Positions 8,415-16,493 of a stretch of 64,000 nt of DNA are shown one piece after another. The notes beneath the pieces were generated by a model, which searched no databases, had not been told where the DNA came from, and saw only the letters and a list, made by a program, of their open reading frames with translations. Where the stretch lies: positions 1,558,001-1,622,000 of the forward strand of contig NZ_LR134338.1 of NCBI RefSeq assembly GCF_900637055.1, given 5' to 3'. The stretch is from Brevibacillus brevis (GTDB taxonomy: Bacteria > Bacillota > Bacilli > Brevibacillales > Brevibacillaceae). The first letter of the stretch is position 1. Each line of letters opens with the position of its first letter. Both the position numbers and the translations under genes were made by a program.

Positions 8415-8654
8415 TCTGCGCTTTTGCCGAATCTTCTCGTTCTTATCCTTGTCGTCACCTTCCTCTTCCGCCGATTCTTTTTTCTCGATCTTTTGCTCAT
8501 GGAATTCAACTGGTGTTTGCCCGAACACGCGATCTAGCGGGGTGTAGTAGTGCTCGACCGGTTTCTTTTGGATAAAAAAGCGGTAGCAAGCCATCCCGAG
8601 CATGCCAAAAATCAAAAGGGATACGCCAATAATCAAGCCGGACATCATCATCAT
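8409..8654 (-). CDS. DUF3951-like small membrane protein
   Basis: An 81-residue protein with one N-terminal transmembrane helix (about residues 5-25, SGLIIGVSLLIFGMLGMACY) and a long, highly charged cytoplasmic tail (EKKESAEEEGDDKDKNEK). The pattern and the YYTPLD motif resemble DUF3951 proteins of Bacilli, for which no function is known. Four consecutive ATG codons start the frame; AGGAGGG stands upstream of the first. The 3' end overlaps the convergent MocR gene by 6 bases. Confidence 0.75.
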   Translation of the reverse strand: MMMMSGLIIGVSLLIFGMLGMACYRFFIQKKPVEHYYTPLDRVFGQTPVEFHEQKIEKKESAEEEGDDKDKNEKIRQKRRS

Positions 8655-8720
8655 TTTTTGTCCCTCCTTTTTGTGAGGTTATGGATGATTTACGATGAGG
8701 GTTCCAATTAGTTTCAACAG

Positions 8721-8774
8721 AAAAAAGCAGCCTATGACGTGGGACAGAGTAGTTGTCCAGCGCATAGGCTGCTT
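8721..8774 (-). terminator. Terminator of the putP-like gene
   Basis: AAGCAGCCTATG (8725-8736) pairs perfectly with CATAGGCTGCTT (8763-8774), with an inner GGACA/TGTCC stem. On the minus strand the hairpin runs into a T tract (complement of 8721-8726). Confidence 0.85.
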
Positions 8775-8792
8775 GGCTTTTATCGGCAAGGA

Positions 8793-10256
8793 TTATTTCA
8801 TGCTTTTTTGGTACTCATCAAACTGAGCGGTTACCTCATTCGAAGGCTTGCTGGTCAAATGGCTGACAACCACGATGGCGAGCAGGCTAATGGCAAAGCC
8901 GGGAACCATCTCGTAGAGGAAGTCCTTCAGCACATCAAAACGAGTCCAAATGATAACGGTAAGCGCGCCAGCGATCATACCCGCGAGAGCACCCCATTTG
9001 TTCATGCGCTTCCAATAGAGAGAGAGCAGAATGACAGGCCCAAACGAAGCGCCGAATCCAGCCCACGCATATCCGACGAGATCGAGGATCGTGTCATTTT
9101 TATTCAAGGCGAGCAAAAAGGCGACGACAGATACGAGCAATACGGACAGACGGCCAAAGGTGACCAGTTCTTTGTCGGTTGCAGAACGCTTGAAAAAGGT
9201 TTTGTAAATGTCCTCGGTCAAGGAGCTGGATGTGACGAGCAGCTGAGAGGAAATCGTACTCATGATCGCTGCCAAAATCGCCGCCAGCAAAAAGCCGGTA
9301 ATGATTGGATGGAACAGAATCGTACCCAGCTGGATGAAGATCGTCTCAGGATCGCTCAACGTCCAGCCTTGCTTGGAGTACAGGGCGATACCGACCAGAC
9401 CTGTCAACATGGCGCCAGCGACGGAGAAAATCATCCAGCCCATACCGATGCTGCGTGCTTTTTTGATCTCACTCGTGGACGTGATCGCCATAAAGCGAAC
9501 GATAATGTGCGGTTGTCCGAAATAGCCGAGTCCCCATGCAAACAAGGAAATGATGCCGAGCAGGCTCGTCCCTTTAAAAATATCAAGCAAAGAGGGATCG
9601 ACAGTGTGGATCTGGGTAAATGTTTCTCCCAATCCGCCTGTTGTAAGAACGGTCACGAGCGGAACGAGAATGAGCGCGATGACCATAATGAGTCCTTGTA
9701 CAGCGTCCGTCCAGCTTACAGCGAGGAAGCCGCCAAACAATGTATAGGCAATGGTGACCAATCCGACAATCCACAGTCCCGTTTGATAACTCAGGTGGAA
9801 GGTGTTTTCAAACAACACGCCTCCAGAAACGAGACCAGATGAGACGTAAAAGGTAAAAAAGATCATAATAACAAGAGCCGAGACAAGACGAAGCATCCGA
9901 GACCCATCCCCGAAACGATTTTCCAAAAAAGCAGGAATCGTAATCGAGTTATTGGCAACCTCCGTGTACGAACGAAGGCGGGGAGCGACATACAGCCAGT
10001 TGGCATAAGCGCCGAGAGTCAGACCGATGGCGATCCAGGATGCACTAAGACCTTGGGCAAACATGGCACCTGGCAAACCCATCATCAACCAACCGCTCAT
10101 GTCGGATGCACCCGCACTGAGAGCGGTTACAGTTGGACCGAGAGATCGACCCCCGAGCATGTAGTCGGTCAGATTGGAGGTACGTTTATAGGCATAATAG
10201 CCGATTAACAGCATACCTGCCATGTACACAATAATAGACACGAGCAGCATATTCAT
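8793..10256 (-). CDS. putP: Sodium/proline symporter
   Basis: A 487-residue member of the sodium:solute symporter family with about 13 membrane segments. ASDMSGWLMMGLPG and YMLGGRSLGP near the N-terminus and the ISSQLLVTSSSLTEDIYK segment are hallmarks of PutP/OpuE proline transporters; the Ser-rich SSQLLVTSSSL region forms part of the Na+ site. It imports proline for nutrition or osmoprotection. The ATG at 10256 is preferred over an in-frame GTG at 10265 because AAGGGGTG lies 6 bases before it. The gene stands alone, closed by a strong terminator, and no proline catabolic genes are near, so PutP versus OpuE role cannot be decided. Confidence 0.92.
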   Translation of the reverse strand: MNMLLVSIIVYMAGMLLIGYYAYKRTSNLTDYMLGGRSLGPTVTALSAGASDMSGWLMMGLPGAMFAQGLSASWIAIGLTLGAYANWLYVAPRLRSYTEVANNSITIPAFLENRFGDGSRMLRLVSALVIMIFFTFYVSSGLVSGGVLFENTFHLSYQTGLWIVGLVTIAYTLFGGFLAVSWTDAVQGLIMVIALILVPLVTVLTTGGLGETFTQIHTVDPSLLDIFKGTSLLGIISLFAWGLGYFGQPHIIVRFMAITSTSEIKKARSIGMGWMIFSVAGAMLTGLVGIALYSKQGWTLSDPETIFIQLGTILFHPIITGFLLAAILAAIMSTISSQLLVTSSSLTEDIYKTFFKRSATDKELVTFGRLSVLLVSVVAFLLALNKNDTILDLVGYAWAGFGASFGPVILLSLYWKRMNKWGALAGMIAGALTVIIWTRFDVLKDFLYEMVPGFAISLLAIVVVSHLTSKPSNEVTAQFDEYQKSMK

Positions 10257-10393
10257 TGGCAGCACCCCTTGCTATGTTTAGTATTTATGAAATTTATATG
10301 AACATCTTACACGTTATCATGCCCAATAATAAAAATCTATAAGGAAACACAGAAAATTTTGTAGAAACTCAATAAAAAGTTTTTTAATAACAC

Positions 10394-10426
10394 GAAAAAG
10401 CCCGCGATGATTGATCGCAGGCTTTT
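10394..10426 (-). terminator. Terminator of the heptad-repeat lipoprotein gene
   Basis: AAAGCCCGCGAT (10397-10408) pairs with ATCGCAGGCTTT (10414-10425); on the minus strand it is followed by TTTTT. Confidence 0.8.
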
Positions 10427-10444
10427 CTTGAAATGTTTTCCAAA

Positions 10445-10924
10445 TTACTGAACCTGAATCTGACCGTTTCCGTCGAGTGTTACTTTGAATTCCTTTACGA
10501 CAGTAGGCTCCGCACCTTGATTGTTCAAATCGTGCTTAAGCACTTTGAAAGTACCGTCGGCAGAGAGCGTGCCTGTATATTCAACACCGAACATGTCAGA
10601 TTTGTAAAAGCTGAAGTTCGCTAGCTCGGTCTTTTGCAATTCTTCTACGAGCAATTGACCATCTCCGCTGAACATCGCATTACGCAAGGCTTCAGAGGAT
10701 TCGTATTTTTGCTGGAGGTATGTTTGCAGCTGTTGGGCAACCTCAGACTCCGCCAGCTGCTTGCCTGCTTCCAGAACTTGCTGACCGGCTTCGACAGCCT
10801 GTTTGCCTGCCTCAATGGCTTGCTGTCCTGTTTCTACTGCTTGCTGGGCGGTTTGGACCCCTTCGGATATTTCGGAGCAGGCAGTGAGCAGCAGCGCGCA
10901 TGCAATAATCAATGCTTTTTTCAT
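10445..10924 (-). CDS. Lipoprotein with N-terminal heptad repeats
   Basis: A 159-residue secreted lipoprotein of unknown function. The signal peptide ends in the lipobox LLTAC (Cys16). Residues about 25-60 are four near-identical 7-residue repeats (AVETGQQ, AIEAGKQ, AVEAGQQ, VLEAGKQ), likely a helical spacer. The C-terminal 85 residues look like a small beta domain (YTGTLSADGTFKVLKHD). ATG at 10924 is chosen because AAGGAG is 8 bases upstream; the GTG at 10933 abuts that site. It has its own terminator and no operon partners. Confidence 0.8.
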   Translation of the reverse strand: MKKALIIACALLLTACSEISEGVQTAQQAVETGQQAIEAGKQAVEAGQQVLEAGKQLAESEVAQQLQTYLQQKYESSEALRNAMFSGDGQLLVEELQKTELANFSFYKSDMFGVEYTGTLSADGTFKVLKHDLNNQGAEPTVVKEFKVTLDGNGQIQVQ

Positions 10925-11048
10925 GTGGTTCACTCCTTTCTGGCGTGACGATTCTTACTTTATTTATTTTACCGTATATCCACTGACTTCGCATCCGCAT
11001 ATGATGAGGTAAGCGTAAGAGCTGCACTGATTACAGGGAGGAAACACA

Positions 11049-11255
11049 ATGATTCAAGGGAAAGTAAAATGGTTCAGCAAAGAAAAGGGCTATGGGTTTA
11101 TTGAGCGCGATGGCGGACCTGATGTATTCGTACACTATTCTGCGATTACGGGGTCTGGTTACCGCAATTTGGAAGAAGGCGAGCAGGTGGTCTTTGAGAT
11201 CGTAAATGGACAGCGTGGGCTGCAAGCCGCCAATGTAGCGAGGAAAATCGTGTAA
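11049..11255 (+). CDS. Cold-shock-domain RNA chaperone
   Basis: A 68-residue single cold-shock domain. It carries the two RNA-binding motifs KGYGFIE and VFVHYSAI and starts with [10 protein letters not shown], as in CspA/CspB/CspD. It would bind single-stranded RNA or DNA to prevent secondary structure. GGGAGGAA is well placed before the ATG. Compared with the classical 66-residue form the C-terminus is slightly variant ([12 protein letters not shown]). It stands alone and is closed by a bidirectional terminator. Confidence 0.93.
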   Translation: MIQGKVKWFSKEKGYGFIERDGGPDVFVHYSAITGSGYRNLEEGEQVVFEIVNGQRGLQAANVARKIV

Positions 11256-11308
11256 AAGAGGTAACATCTTCCAAAAACACAAGACGAAGGACTTCCTTCG
11301 ATTCAAAA

Positions 11309-11345
11309 ACGCCGTCATACCTGTACAAGGCAGACGGCGTCTTAT
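11309..11345. terminator. Bidirectional terminator between csp and a small membrane gene
   Basis: ACGCCGTC (11309-11316) pairs with GACGGCGT (11333-11340). A T-rich tail follows on the plus strand, and TTTTT follows on the minus strand. Confidence 0.75.
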
Positions 11346-11371
11346 TTATGTCACGTAACGTTCGGGATTGA

Positions 11372-11572
11372 TCAAAGGTTGTTGTAGAGAAAGACTGACA
11401 ATGCAATGACCAGGGCGATCGTAATGATGCCGTAAATGATCAACAGATTGCGGGAGCGTTGTTTAAAGCCCCGCACTTTGGATTCGGATGGGTTAATTCC
11501 GATTTTTATTGTAACGACGAGACCTATAAGAACAAGAACAATAATAGCAATAATGAAAGGCAAAATACTCAT
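11372..11572 (-). CDS. Small two-helix membrane protein
   Basis: A 66-residue protein with two transmembrane helices (about 3-22 and 41-62), a short basic loop (KVRGFKQRSRN) between them, and almost nothing outside the membrane. No family is recognised. The ATG at 11572 was preferred over an upstream in-frame start because AGGA lies 9 bases before it and the extra residues are not hydrophobic or conserved in appearance. It shares a bidirectional terminator with the cold-shock gene. Confidence 0.65.
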   Translation of the reverse strand: MSILPFIIAIIVLVLIGLVVTIKIGINPSESKVRGFKQRSRNLLIIYGIITIALVIALSVFLYNNL

Positions 11573-11689
11573 AACAGCCAGTCCTTTCTGTATGGCACAG
11601 TCATCCTGCTGGATATACACGAGGATGCATACGGTAGCTTACTTCGATCATATACCGACCGCACAAAAATGTTGCCATCCACTTGGGGA

Positions 11690-13129
11690 TTATTTTGCCC
11701 ATCCACTTGCCACGAATGCATCCGCTAAGCGCGAGACTGCCTCCGGGATCTGATCCAAGGTAGCTCTGCCAAAGGTGAAGCGGACATATCCTTGCTCTGC
11801 GCCGAAAAGGTGTCCAGGTACGAAGACAACTCCCCGTTTGACTGATTCTGTGAGAAGACATTCGCCGCTCCATTCCCCTTTAAATTTGCACCACAGGTGA
11901 ATGCCTCCTTCTGAACCGACCATTTCTACTTGATCACCGAACTTGTCTTGAAGCGAGGAGACAAGCTGATCGTGCCGCAAGGATAGCTCTGTTCGTAAAA
12001 GATCGATGTGACTCGCAAACTGAGGCGATCCGAGAAAACGATTCGCTAACCATTGCGGAAAAATGCTGTGTCCAAAATCAAACTGTTGTTTCGCATCTGC
12101 CAGTCTTTCCATGACAGTAGGGGGCCCGACGATCCAGCCGATCCGCAGACCTGAGGCGACGATCTTGGTCAAAGAGCTGATGTAGAGTACAGTTCCATGT
12201 TGGTCCAGTGATTTTAAGGTTGGGACGGGCTCTCTCGAAAAACTGGTCAAGCTGTATGGATCATCCTCGATGATCGGAATCCCATTTTCATAGGAGAACG
12301 CGAGCAATTCCTGGCGCCGCTCCAATGAAAGCAGTGTCCCTGTCGGGTTTTGATAATTCGGATTGAGAAAAACCATTTTGATGCGGTGCTGGCGGTGCAG
12401 CTGGGCCAAGTGCTTCGGGTCGATTCCGTCCCGGTCGACAGGCAGCGAGAACGAACGCAAGCCAGCGGAATGAAAAAGCGGCAAGGAATAACAATAAGAC
12501 GGCTCTTCAATAGCTACCGCATCCCCTGGCTTTAACAAGCATTGAACGACGAGATGAAGGGCCTGCTGCGCTCCTGACGTAATCATGATCGAGGTAGCAG
12601 GTGCTTCGATGCTTCGCCATGCTTTCATATGGAGACTCAATGTCTCTCGCAATGCCCAATTGCCCTGCGGATGCTCATAGCCGAGATGGGCCGGGAAGTC
12701 ATCGGAGGTCATGAGCTGTTGGAGTGCTTGATTGGGGACGAGATCGGTCGAGAGCTCGCCACTCGCCAAATCGATCAAGTCATTTTCCTGTGTTTCACGA
12801 CGGATTTTGCGAATCAACGGTAAATTCGGGCGAAACGACCCTGACTCCGTCAAATGACGCCAGTTCGGAACGCGGGTCCGTGCCAGTCCCCAAATATCTT
12901 GGCTGACGATGGTGCCGCTTCCTTGTATGCGCTCGATCATGCCTGCTGCTTGCAACTCATCGTACGCCGCGACGACGGTCGAACGGTTGACGTTCAGTTC
13001 CTTGGCCAGCGTGCGCTCCGAGGGTAAATAGCTGCCAGGACCGAATTCACCACTGCTGATTCTTTGCTCGATTTGCTCTGCTATTTGTTTATATAAGGGC
13101 TTGGTAGCCACAGAAGGTATGCCATCCAT
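11690..13129 (-). CDS. MocR-family GntR-aminotransferase transcriptional regulator
   Basis: A 479-residue regulator: N-terminal GntR winged helix (about 10-78, TKPLYKQIAEQIEQRI, PSERTLAKELNVNRSTVVAAYDEL) and aminotransferase domain with NPNYQNPTG and the PLP lysine in SSLTKIVASGLRIGW. It belongs to the YczR/YdcR-like side of the family and differs clearly from the other MocR at 6993. The ATG at 13129 lies behind GGGAT; an adjacent GTG at 13132 is an alternative. It is divergent from thyA-dfrA, 107 bp away, but it is not known whether it controls them. Confidence 0.9.
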   Translation of the reverse strand: MDGIPSVATKPLYKQIAEQIEQRISSGEFGPGSYLPSERTLAKELNVNRSTVVAAYDELQAAGMIERIQGSGTIVSQDIWGLARTRVPNWRHLTESGSFRPNLPLIRKIRRETQENDLIDLASGELSTDLVPNQALQQLMTSDDFPAHLGYEHPQGNWALRETLSLHMKAWRSIEAPATSIMITSGAQQALHLVVQCLLKPGDAVAIEEPSYCYSLPLFHSAGLRSFSLPVDRDGIDPKHLAQLHRQHRIKMVFLNPNYQNPTGTLLSLERRQELLAFSYENGIPIIEDDPYSLTSFSREPVPTLKSLDQHGTVLYISSLTKIVASGLRIGWIVGPPTVMERLADAKQQFDFGHSIFPQWLANRFLGSPQFASHIDLLRTELSLRHDQLVSSLQDKFGDQVEMVGSEGGIHLWCKFKGEWSGECLLTESVKRGVVFVPGHLFGAEQGYVRFTFGRATLDQIPEAVSRLADAFVASGWAK

Positions 13130-13236
13130 CACGAATCCCGCTTTCTACATTTATCCATTTATTATATCATGACATTCCGATCTTTCCTTTTCGTCTGGGT
13201 CAGGTAAAATAGATGAGATGGAAGGAGAGATGGACG

Positions 13237-14031
13237 ATGAAACAATACCTGGATTTGTGCCAGCGCATTTTAGATGAAGGTGTCACAAAAGAGGATCGGA
13301 CAGGCACCGGAACGACCAGTGTTTTTGGGCATCAGATGCGTTTTGACCTGAGTGAAGGCTTTCCCATGGTCACGACGAAAAAGCTGCATATGAAATCGAT
13401 CATCCACGAATTGCTCTGGTTTTTATCAGGCGATACCAATATCCGCTACTTGCAGGAAAACGGCGTGCGGATTTGGAACGAATGGGCGGATGAAAACGGA
13501 GATTTGGGCCCGGTTTACGGAAGCCAATGGCGTTCCTTTACTGGACGCGACGGCAAAACAGTGGACCAGATTCAATGGGTCATTGATGAGATCAAACGCA
13601 ATCCGGACTCTCGCCGCTTGATCGTTAGCGCGTGGAATCCGGCTGAATTGGACAAGATGGCTTTGCCGCCTTGTCACCTGCTGTTCCAGTTTTACGTAGC
13701 GAATGGCAAGTTGTCCTGCCAGCTGTATCAACGCAGTGGCGACACATTTTTGGGGGTGCCGTTTAATATCGCTTCCTACGCTTTGCTGACGCATATGGTG
13801 GCGCATGTCACCGGGCTTGAAGTGGGCGATTTTGTTCATACAATCGGAGATGCTCATCTGTATCTCAACCATATCGAGCAGGTCAAGCTCCAGCTCACTC
13901 GTGAGCCGAAACCGCTGCCGAAGCTTGTGCTCAATCCAGAAGTGACTTCGATTTTTGACTTCAAATACGAAGATATTGAAATCGTCGGCTACGAATCCCA
14001 TCCGCATATCAAAGGCGAGGTGGCCGTATGA
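13237..14031 (+). CDS. thyA: Thymidylate synthase
   Basis: A 264-residue thymidylate synthase of the short Escherichia coli ThyA type (Bacillus ThyB). It makes dTMP from dUMP using methylene-tetrahydrofolate. The catalytic Cys146 is in [10 protein letters not shown], the phosphate-binding arginines are in [12 protein letters not shown], and the nucleotide contact is in [27 protein letters not shown] precedes the chosen ATG; an earlier in-frame ATG at 13213 has no ribosome site. It overlaps dfrA by ATGA, giving the usual coupled dTMP/folate operon. Confidence 0.97.
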   Translation: MKQYLDLCQRILDEGVTKEDRTGTGTTSVFGHQMRFDLSEGFPMVTTKKLHMKSIIHELLWFLSGDTNIRYLQENGVRIWNEWADENGDLGPVYGSQWRSFTGRDGKTVDQIQWVIDEIKRNPDSRRLIVSAWNPAELDKMALPPCHLLFQFYVANGKLSCQLYQRSGDTFLGVPFNIASYALLTHMVAHVTGLEVGDFVHTIGDAHLYLNHIEQVKLQLTREPKPLPKLVLNPEVTSIFDFKYEDIEIVGYESHPHIKGEVAV

Positions 14032-14501
14032 TCAGCCTGATTGTTGCCTATGCCCGCAACCAAGTCATCGGAAAAGATGGCGACATGCCGTGGCACCTTC
14101 CTGCCGACTTGAAAAATGTGAAGGAATTAACGACAGGCAAAACGATCGTAATGGGACGCAAAACGTTCGAGTCGATCGGCAAGCCGCTGCCTAACCGAAA
14201 GAATGTCGTCCTGACACGTAGTCAGGACTTTCACCCTGAAGGCGTAGATGTCGTCCATACGAAGAAAGAAGTGCTCGCTATGGGCGATGTCATTATCTTT
14301 GGCGGCTCGGAAATTTATCGCCAGTTTCTCGATGTCGTTGATCGACTGTACATTACGGAGATCGATTTGGAAACAGAGGGAGATACGTTTTTCCCAGCAT
14401 GGGATCGTGATGCTTACACCTTGGTGGACAAACGTGAGGGTATCGTGGATGAGAATAACGTGCATCCGCATGCGTTTTACGTGTATGAGCGAAAAAATTA
14501 G
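14028..14501 (+). CDS. dfrA: Dihydrofolate reductase
   Basis: A 157-residue dihydrofolate reductase that recycles the dihydrofolate produced by thymidylate synthase. Motifs are [28 protein letters not shown] (active-site Asp within MPWHLPADL), [15 protein letters not shown] for NADPH, and IIFGGSEIY. It starts within the thyA stop codon (ATGA) with a GGCGAGG ribosome site inside thyA, so the two are translationally coupled. A terminator follows directly. Confidence 0.97.
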   Translation: MISLIVAYARNQVIGKDGDMPWHLPADLKNVKELTTGKTIVMGRKTFESIGKPLPNRKNVVLTRSQDFHPEGVDVVHTKKEVLAMGDVIIFGGSEIYRQFLDVVDRLYITEIDLETEGDTFFPAWDRDAYTLVDKREGIVDENNVHPHAFYVYERKN

Positions 14502-14511
14502 CTGTTAATCG

Positions 14512-14540
14512 AAAATGCCTCGTTGCTGAGGCATTTTTTT
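14512..14540 (+). terminator. Terminator of thyA-dfrA
   Basis: AAAATGCCTC (14512-14521) pairs with GAGGCATTTT (14528-14537) across a 6-base loop, with more T after it. Confidence 0.9.
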
Positions 14541-15078
14541 GTTCTTTTTGGTTGGTACATCAGGTGAGAGCATCCCTCTAACATAAGAGTCAGCAGGAAG
14601 TTTGATCAAGAGCTTTGTAACACTTTCTTCTTCTCTGACAATAAGCCTTCAAACCGGCGTGAGCACTGACCGATATTAGTAGAACAGTAAAGAAATTCGT
14701 TGAAAACAAGAAGCTTAGATGAAAGAAAACCGCTTCGACATTGAAAAAGTACTAACCGTAACGTTCCCTCATTATTGAACTGCTAGAAGCCTCGAATGGT
14801 GTCAATTTTGTGATATGGTTTCCAATGCTCAGGTTAGTATGAGAGGTTACATAATTTAGTTGATTCTGCTGAAAAAACGGAACCAAAAAATAAATTCTAA
14901 GAAAACGTGTTAGATAACGCGGCTTTTTAGTTTATTAAGTGTAATCAATAGATGGAAGGATAATACCAGATTTTGTCGAATTTGGTATCGTGTAAACTAG
15001 CTAGTTACGATAAACAATGTGATATTTTTGAGTTATCGACATCTTTTAGAGTTTTAAAAGAGCACAGAGGTGAATGTA
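14541..15078 (+). other. AT-rich non-coding stretch before the three-gene island
   Basis: No open frame in this 538-bp stretch has a ribosome site or recognisable product. From about 14,680 on it is clearly AT-richer than thyA-dfrA, matching the island genes that follow. It contains a CGTGTTA/TAACGCG hairpin with a short T tract at about 14,910-14,930 and a perfect 12-bp palindrome AACTAGCTAGTT at 14995-15006, 73 bp before the first island gene, which is a candidate operator. No transposase, integrase or tRNA gene is visible at this edge. Confidence 0.5.
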
Positions 15079-16020
15079 GTGATCAAGACTCGTCATGGCG
15101 AATACAATGGTGATAGTTGGGAAGAATTTTGTCAATTGCTTTTGAAGAAAAGGTATGATTCCGAAGGTTATCAGGAGATGCCTGCTCATACAAAAGGTGA
15201 TTTGGGCATTGAAGGTTTTACTCGTACAGGTATTGTATTTCAATGTTATTGCCCTGATGAAGAATATGATACACAGCGTTTATATGAGGCTCAACGAGAC
15301 AAAGTGACAAAAGACTTGGGGAAATTACAAAAAAACAAGAATGAATTAATCCGTTATTTAGGGGATATAAAAATTCGGAGATGGATCTTTCTGACACCAT
15401 TGATTACTAATAAAGAAATAGTTGCACATTGTCAAAAGAAAGCATCGGAATTCAGGGAACTTCTAGATATGAAGGATTTACTCGAGGACGATTTTGATGT
15501 TCTAGTAAAAGATGAAGGTTTTTACATGCAGGAAATCTTTTTTGTAAGAATGATATTAGAACAAAAGATTGATATAAACATAGAGGCACCAACTGAAATC
15601 GAAATAATTGATTGGAAAGAATGCCAAAGTGTTGCAATTCAGAGGCTATTCGGTAAAATTTCGAAACTTTTTGAAGGTAACCCACGACAAGAAGAGATTA
15701 CAAATAAATACGTTGATCTTATGGTTCGGAATTTTATAAAGGGGCAAAAAATTTTAGACGAGCTTAAGGTAAATCAACCTATTTTATTAGAAAAGTTATT
15801 AAGAATAAAAAATAGTATGGAAGAACATATAGAGCAAGAACTTCTTTTAACCGAATTAGATCCGAAAGCTTTTATAAAAGAAACTCAAACAAAATACAAA
15901 GTTGCTCTAGAATCTGAGAACTTTCATAAATTATTTTCATTCAGTCTGACAGAGGACTTATCAAAAGAGGCAGAGGCTGACTGGCTAGTTAGATGCCCTT
16001 TAGATTTTGGAGGTATCTGA
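15079..16020 (+). CDS. Nuclease-like protein of a three-gene ABC-type conflict system
   Basis: A 313-residue protein, first gene of an AT-rich operon. Its N-terminal 70 residues have the layout of a PD-(D/E)XK (Mrr-like) nuclease: a glutamate in SWEEFCQLL, then KGDLGIEGFTRTG with the metal-binding Asp, then IVFQCYCPD in the place of the Q/E-x-K strand. The usual catalytic Lys is Tyr here, so either another lysine substitutes or the domain binds without cutting. The remaining 240 residues are mostly helical. The GTG at 15079 follows AGAGGTG by 6 bases; an earlier GTG at 15070 lies within that site. It is followed 1 base later by the middle gene. Role (effector or DNA-recognition) is inference from the operon. 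Confidence 0.65.
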   Translation: MIKTRHGEYNGDSWEEFCQLLLKKRYDSEGYQEMPAHTKGDLGIEGFTRTGIVFQCYCPDEEYDTQRLYEAQRDKVTKDLGKLQKNKNELIRYLGDIKIRRWIFLTPLITNKEIVAHCQKKASEFRELLDMKDLLEDDFDVLVKDEGFYMQEIFFVRMILEQKIDINIEAPTEIEIIDWKECQSVAIQRLFGKISKLFEGNPRQEEITNKYVDLMVRNFIKGQKILDELKVNQPILLEKLLRIKNSMEEHIEQELLLTELDPKAFIKETQTKYKVALESENFHKLFSFSLTEDLSKEAEADWLVRCPLDFGGI

Positions 16021-16021
16021 T

Positions 16022-16489
16022 ATGGATTTACCTTATGAGTTAGCTCATAAGATCATCTTTAAACGAAGAAAGGTTTCCGTAGCCGCAGACTATAGACCAA
16101 TTACTAAAATTGCACAAATATTACTGATGTTATATTTATCTTCTAGAAATAAAAGTGCTAATCTCTTTAAATTACAGTTACTAAACTGGGCTTTTAAATC
16201 TAAAGATCGTGATCAGGTTATTTTATCCCTGATACAAGATCCGTTAAGTAATTATCCTTTGGTGAGTATGGATCCAGCGGTAAACAGGGCGTTGCAGTTT
16301 GCTATTGCTGATAAGTTGATAGCTTTTAGTCCAAATACTGGTAAGTTTACACTTCTTAAAAAAGGTGAAGAATTTGCTAAATCAATTATAGAAAGCAAAG
16401 ATATCCTTGAAGATGAGAAAGAACTGTTGGGAAAAATAGGAACAAGACTTACGGATAAAATAATTTCGTTAGTTTTTAAAGTGAGGTAA
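16022..16489 (+). CDS. Middle component of the three-gene ABC-type conflict system
   Basis: A 155-residue protein of the size and position of the small middle components of ABC-three-component systems. It begins MDLPYELAHKIIFKRRKVS, contains RPITKIAQILLMLYLSS and KLQLLNWAFKSKD, then a winged-helix-like C-terminal half (VNRALQFAIADKLIAFSPNTGKF). The ATG at 16022 follows GGAGGT by 7 bases; the ribosome site lies within the end of the first gene, and the ATPase begins 4 bases after its stop. The tight packing argues that the three products act together. No enzymatic motif is seen; an adaptor role is inferred. Confidence 0.65.
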   Translation: MDLPYELAHKIIFKRRKVSVAADYRPITKIAQILLMLYLSSRNKSANLFKLQLLNWAFKSKDRDQVILSLIQDPLSNYPLVSMDPAVNRALQFAIADKLIAFSPNTGKFTLLKKGEEFAKSIIESKDILEDEKELLGKIGTRLTDKIISLVFKVR

Positions 16490-16493
16490 CTGT

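Noticed and set aside
8739..9842. Long plus-strand open frame opposite putP
   Set aside because: It is the antisense of a clear membrane transporter; the translation is a hydrophilic mirror product with no family features.
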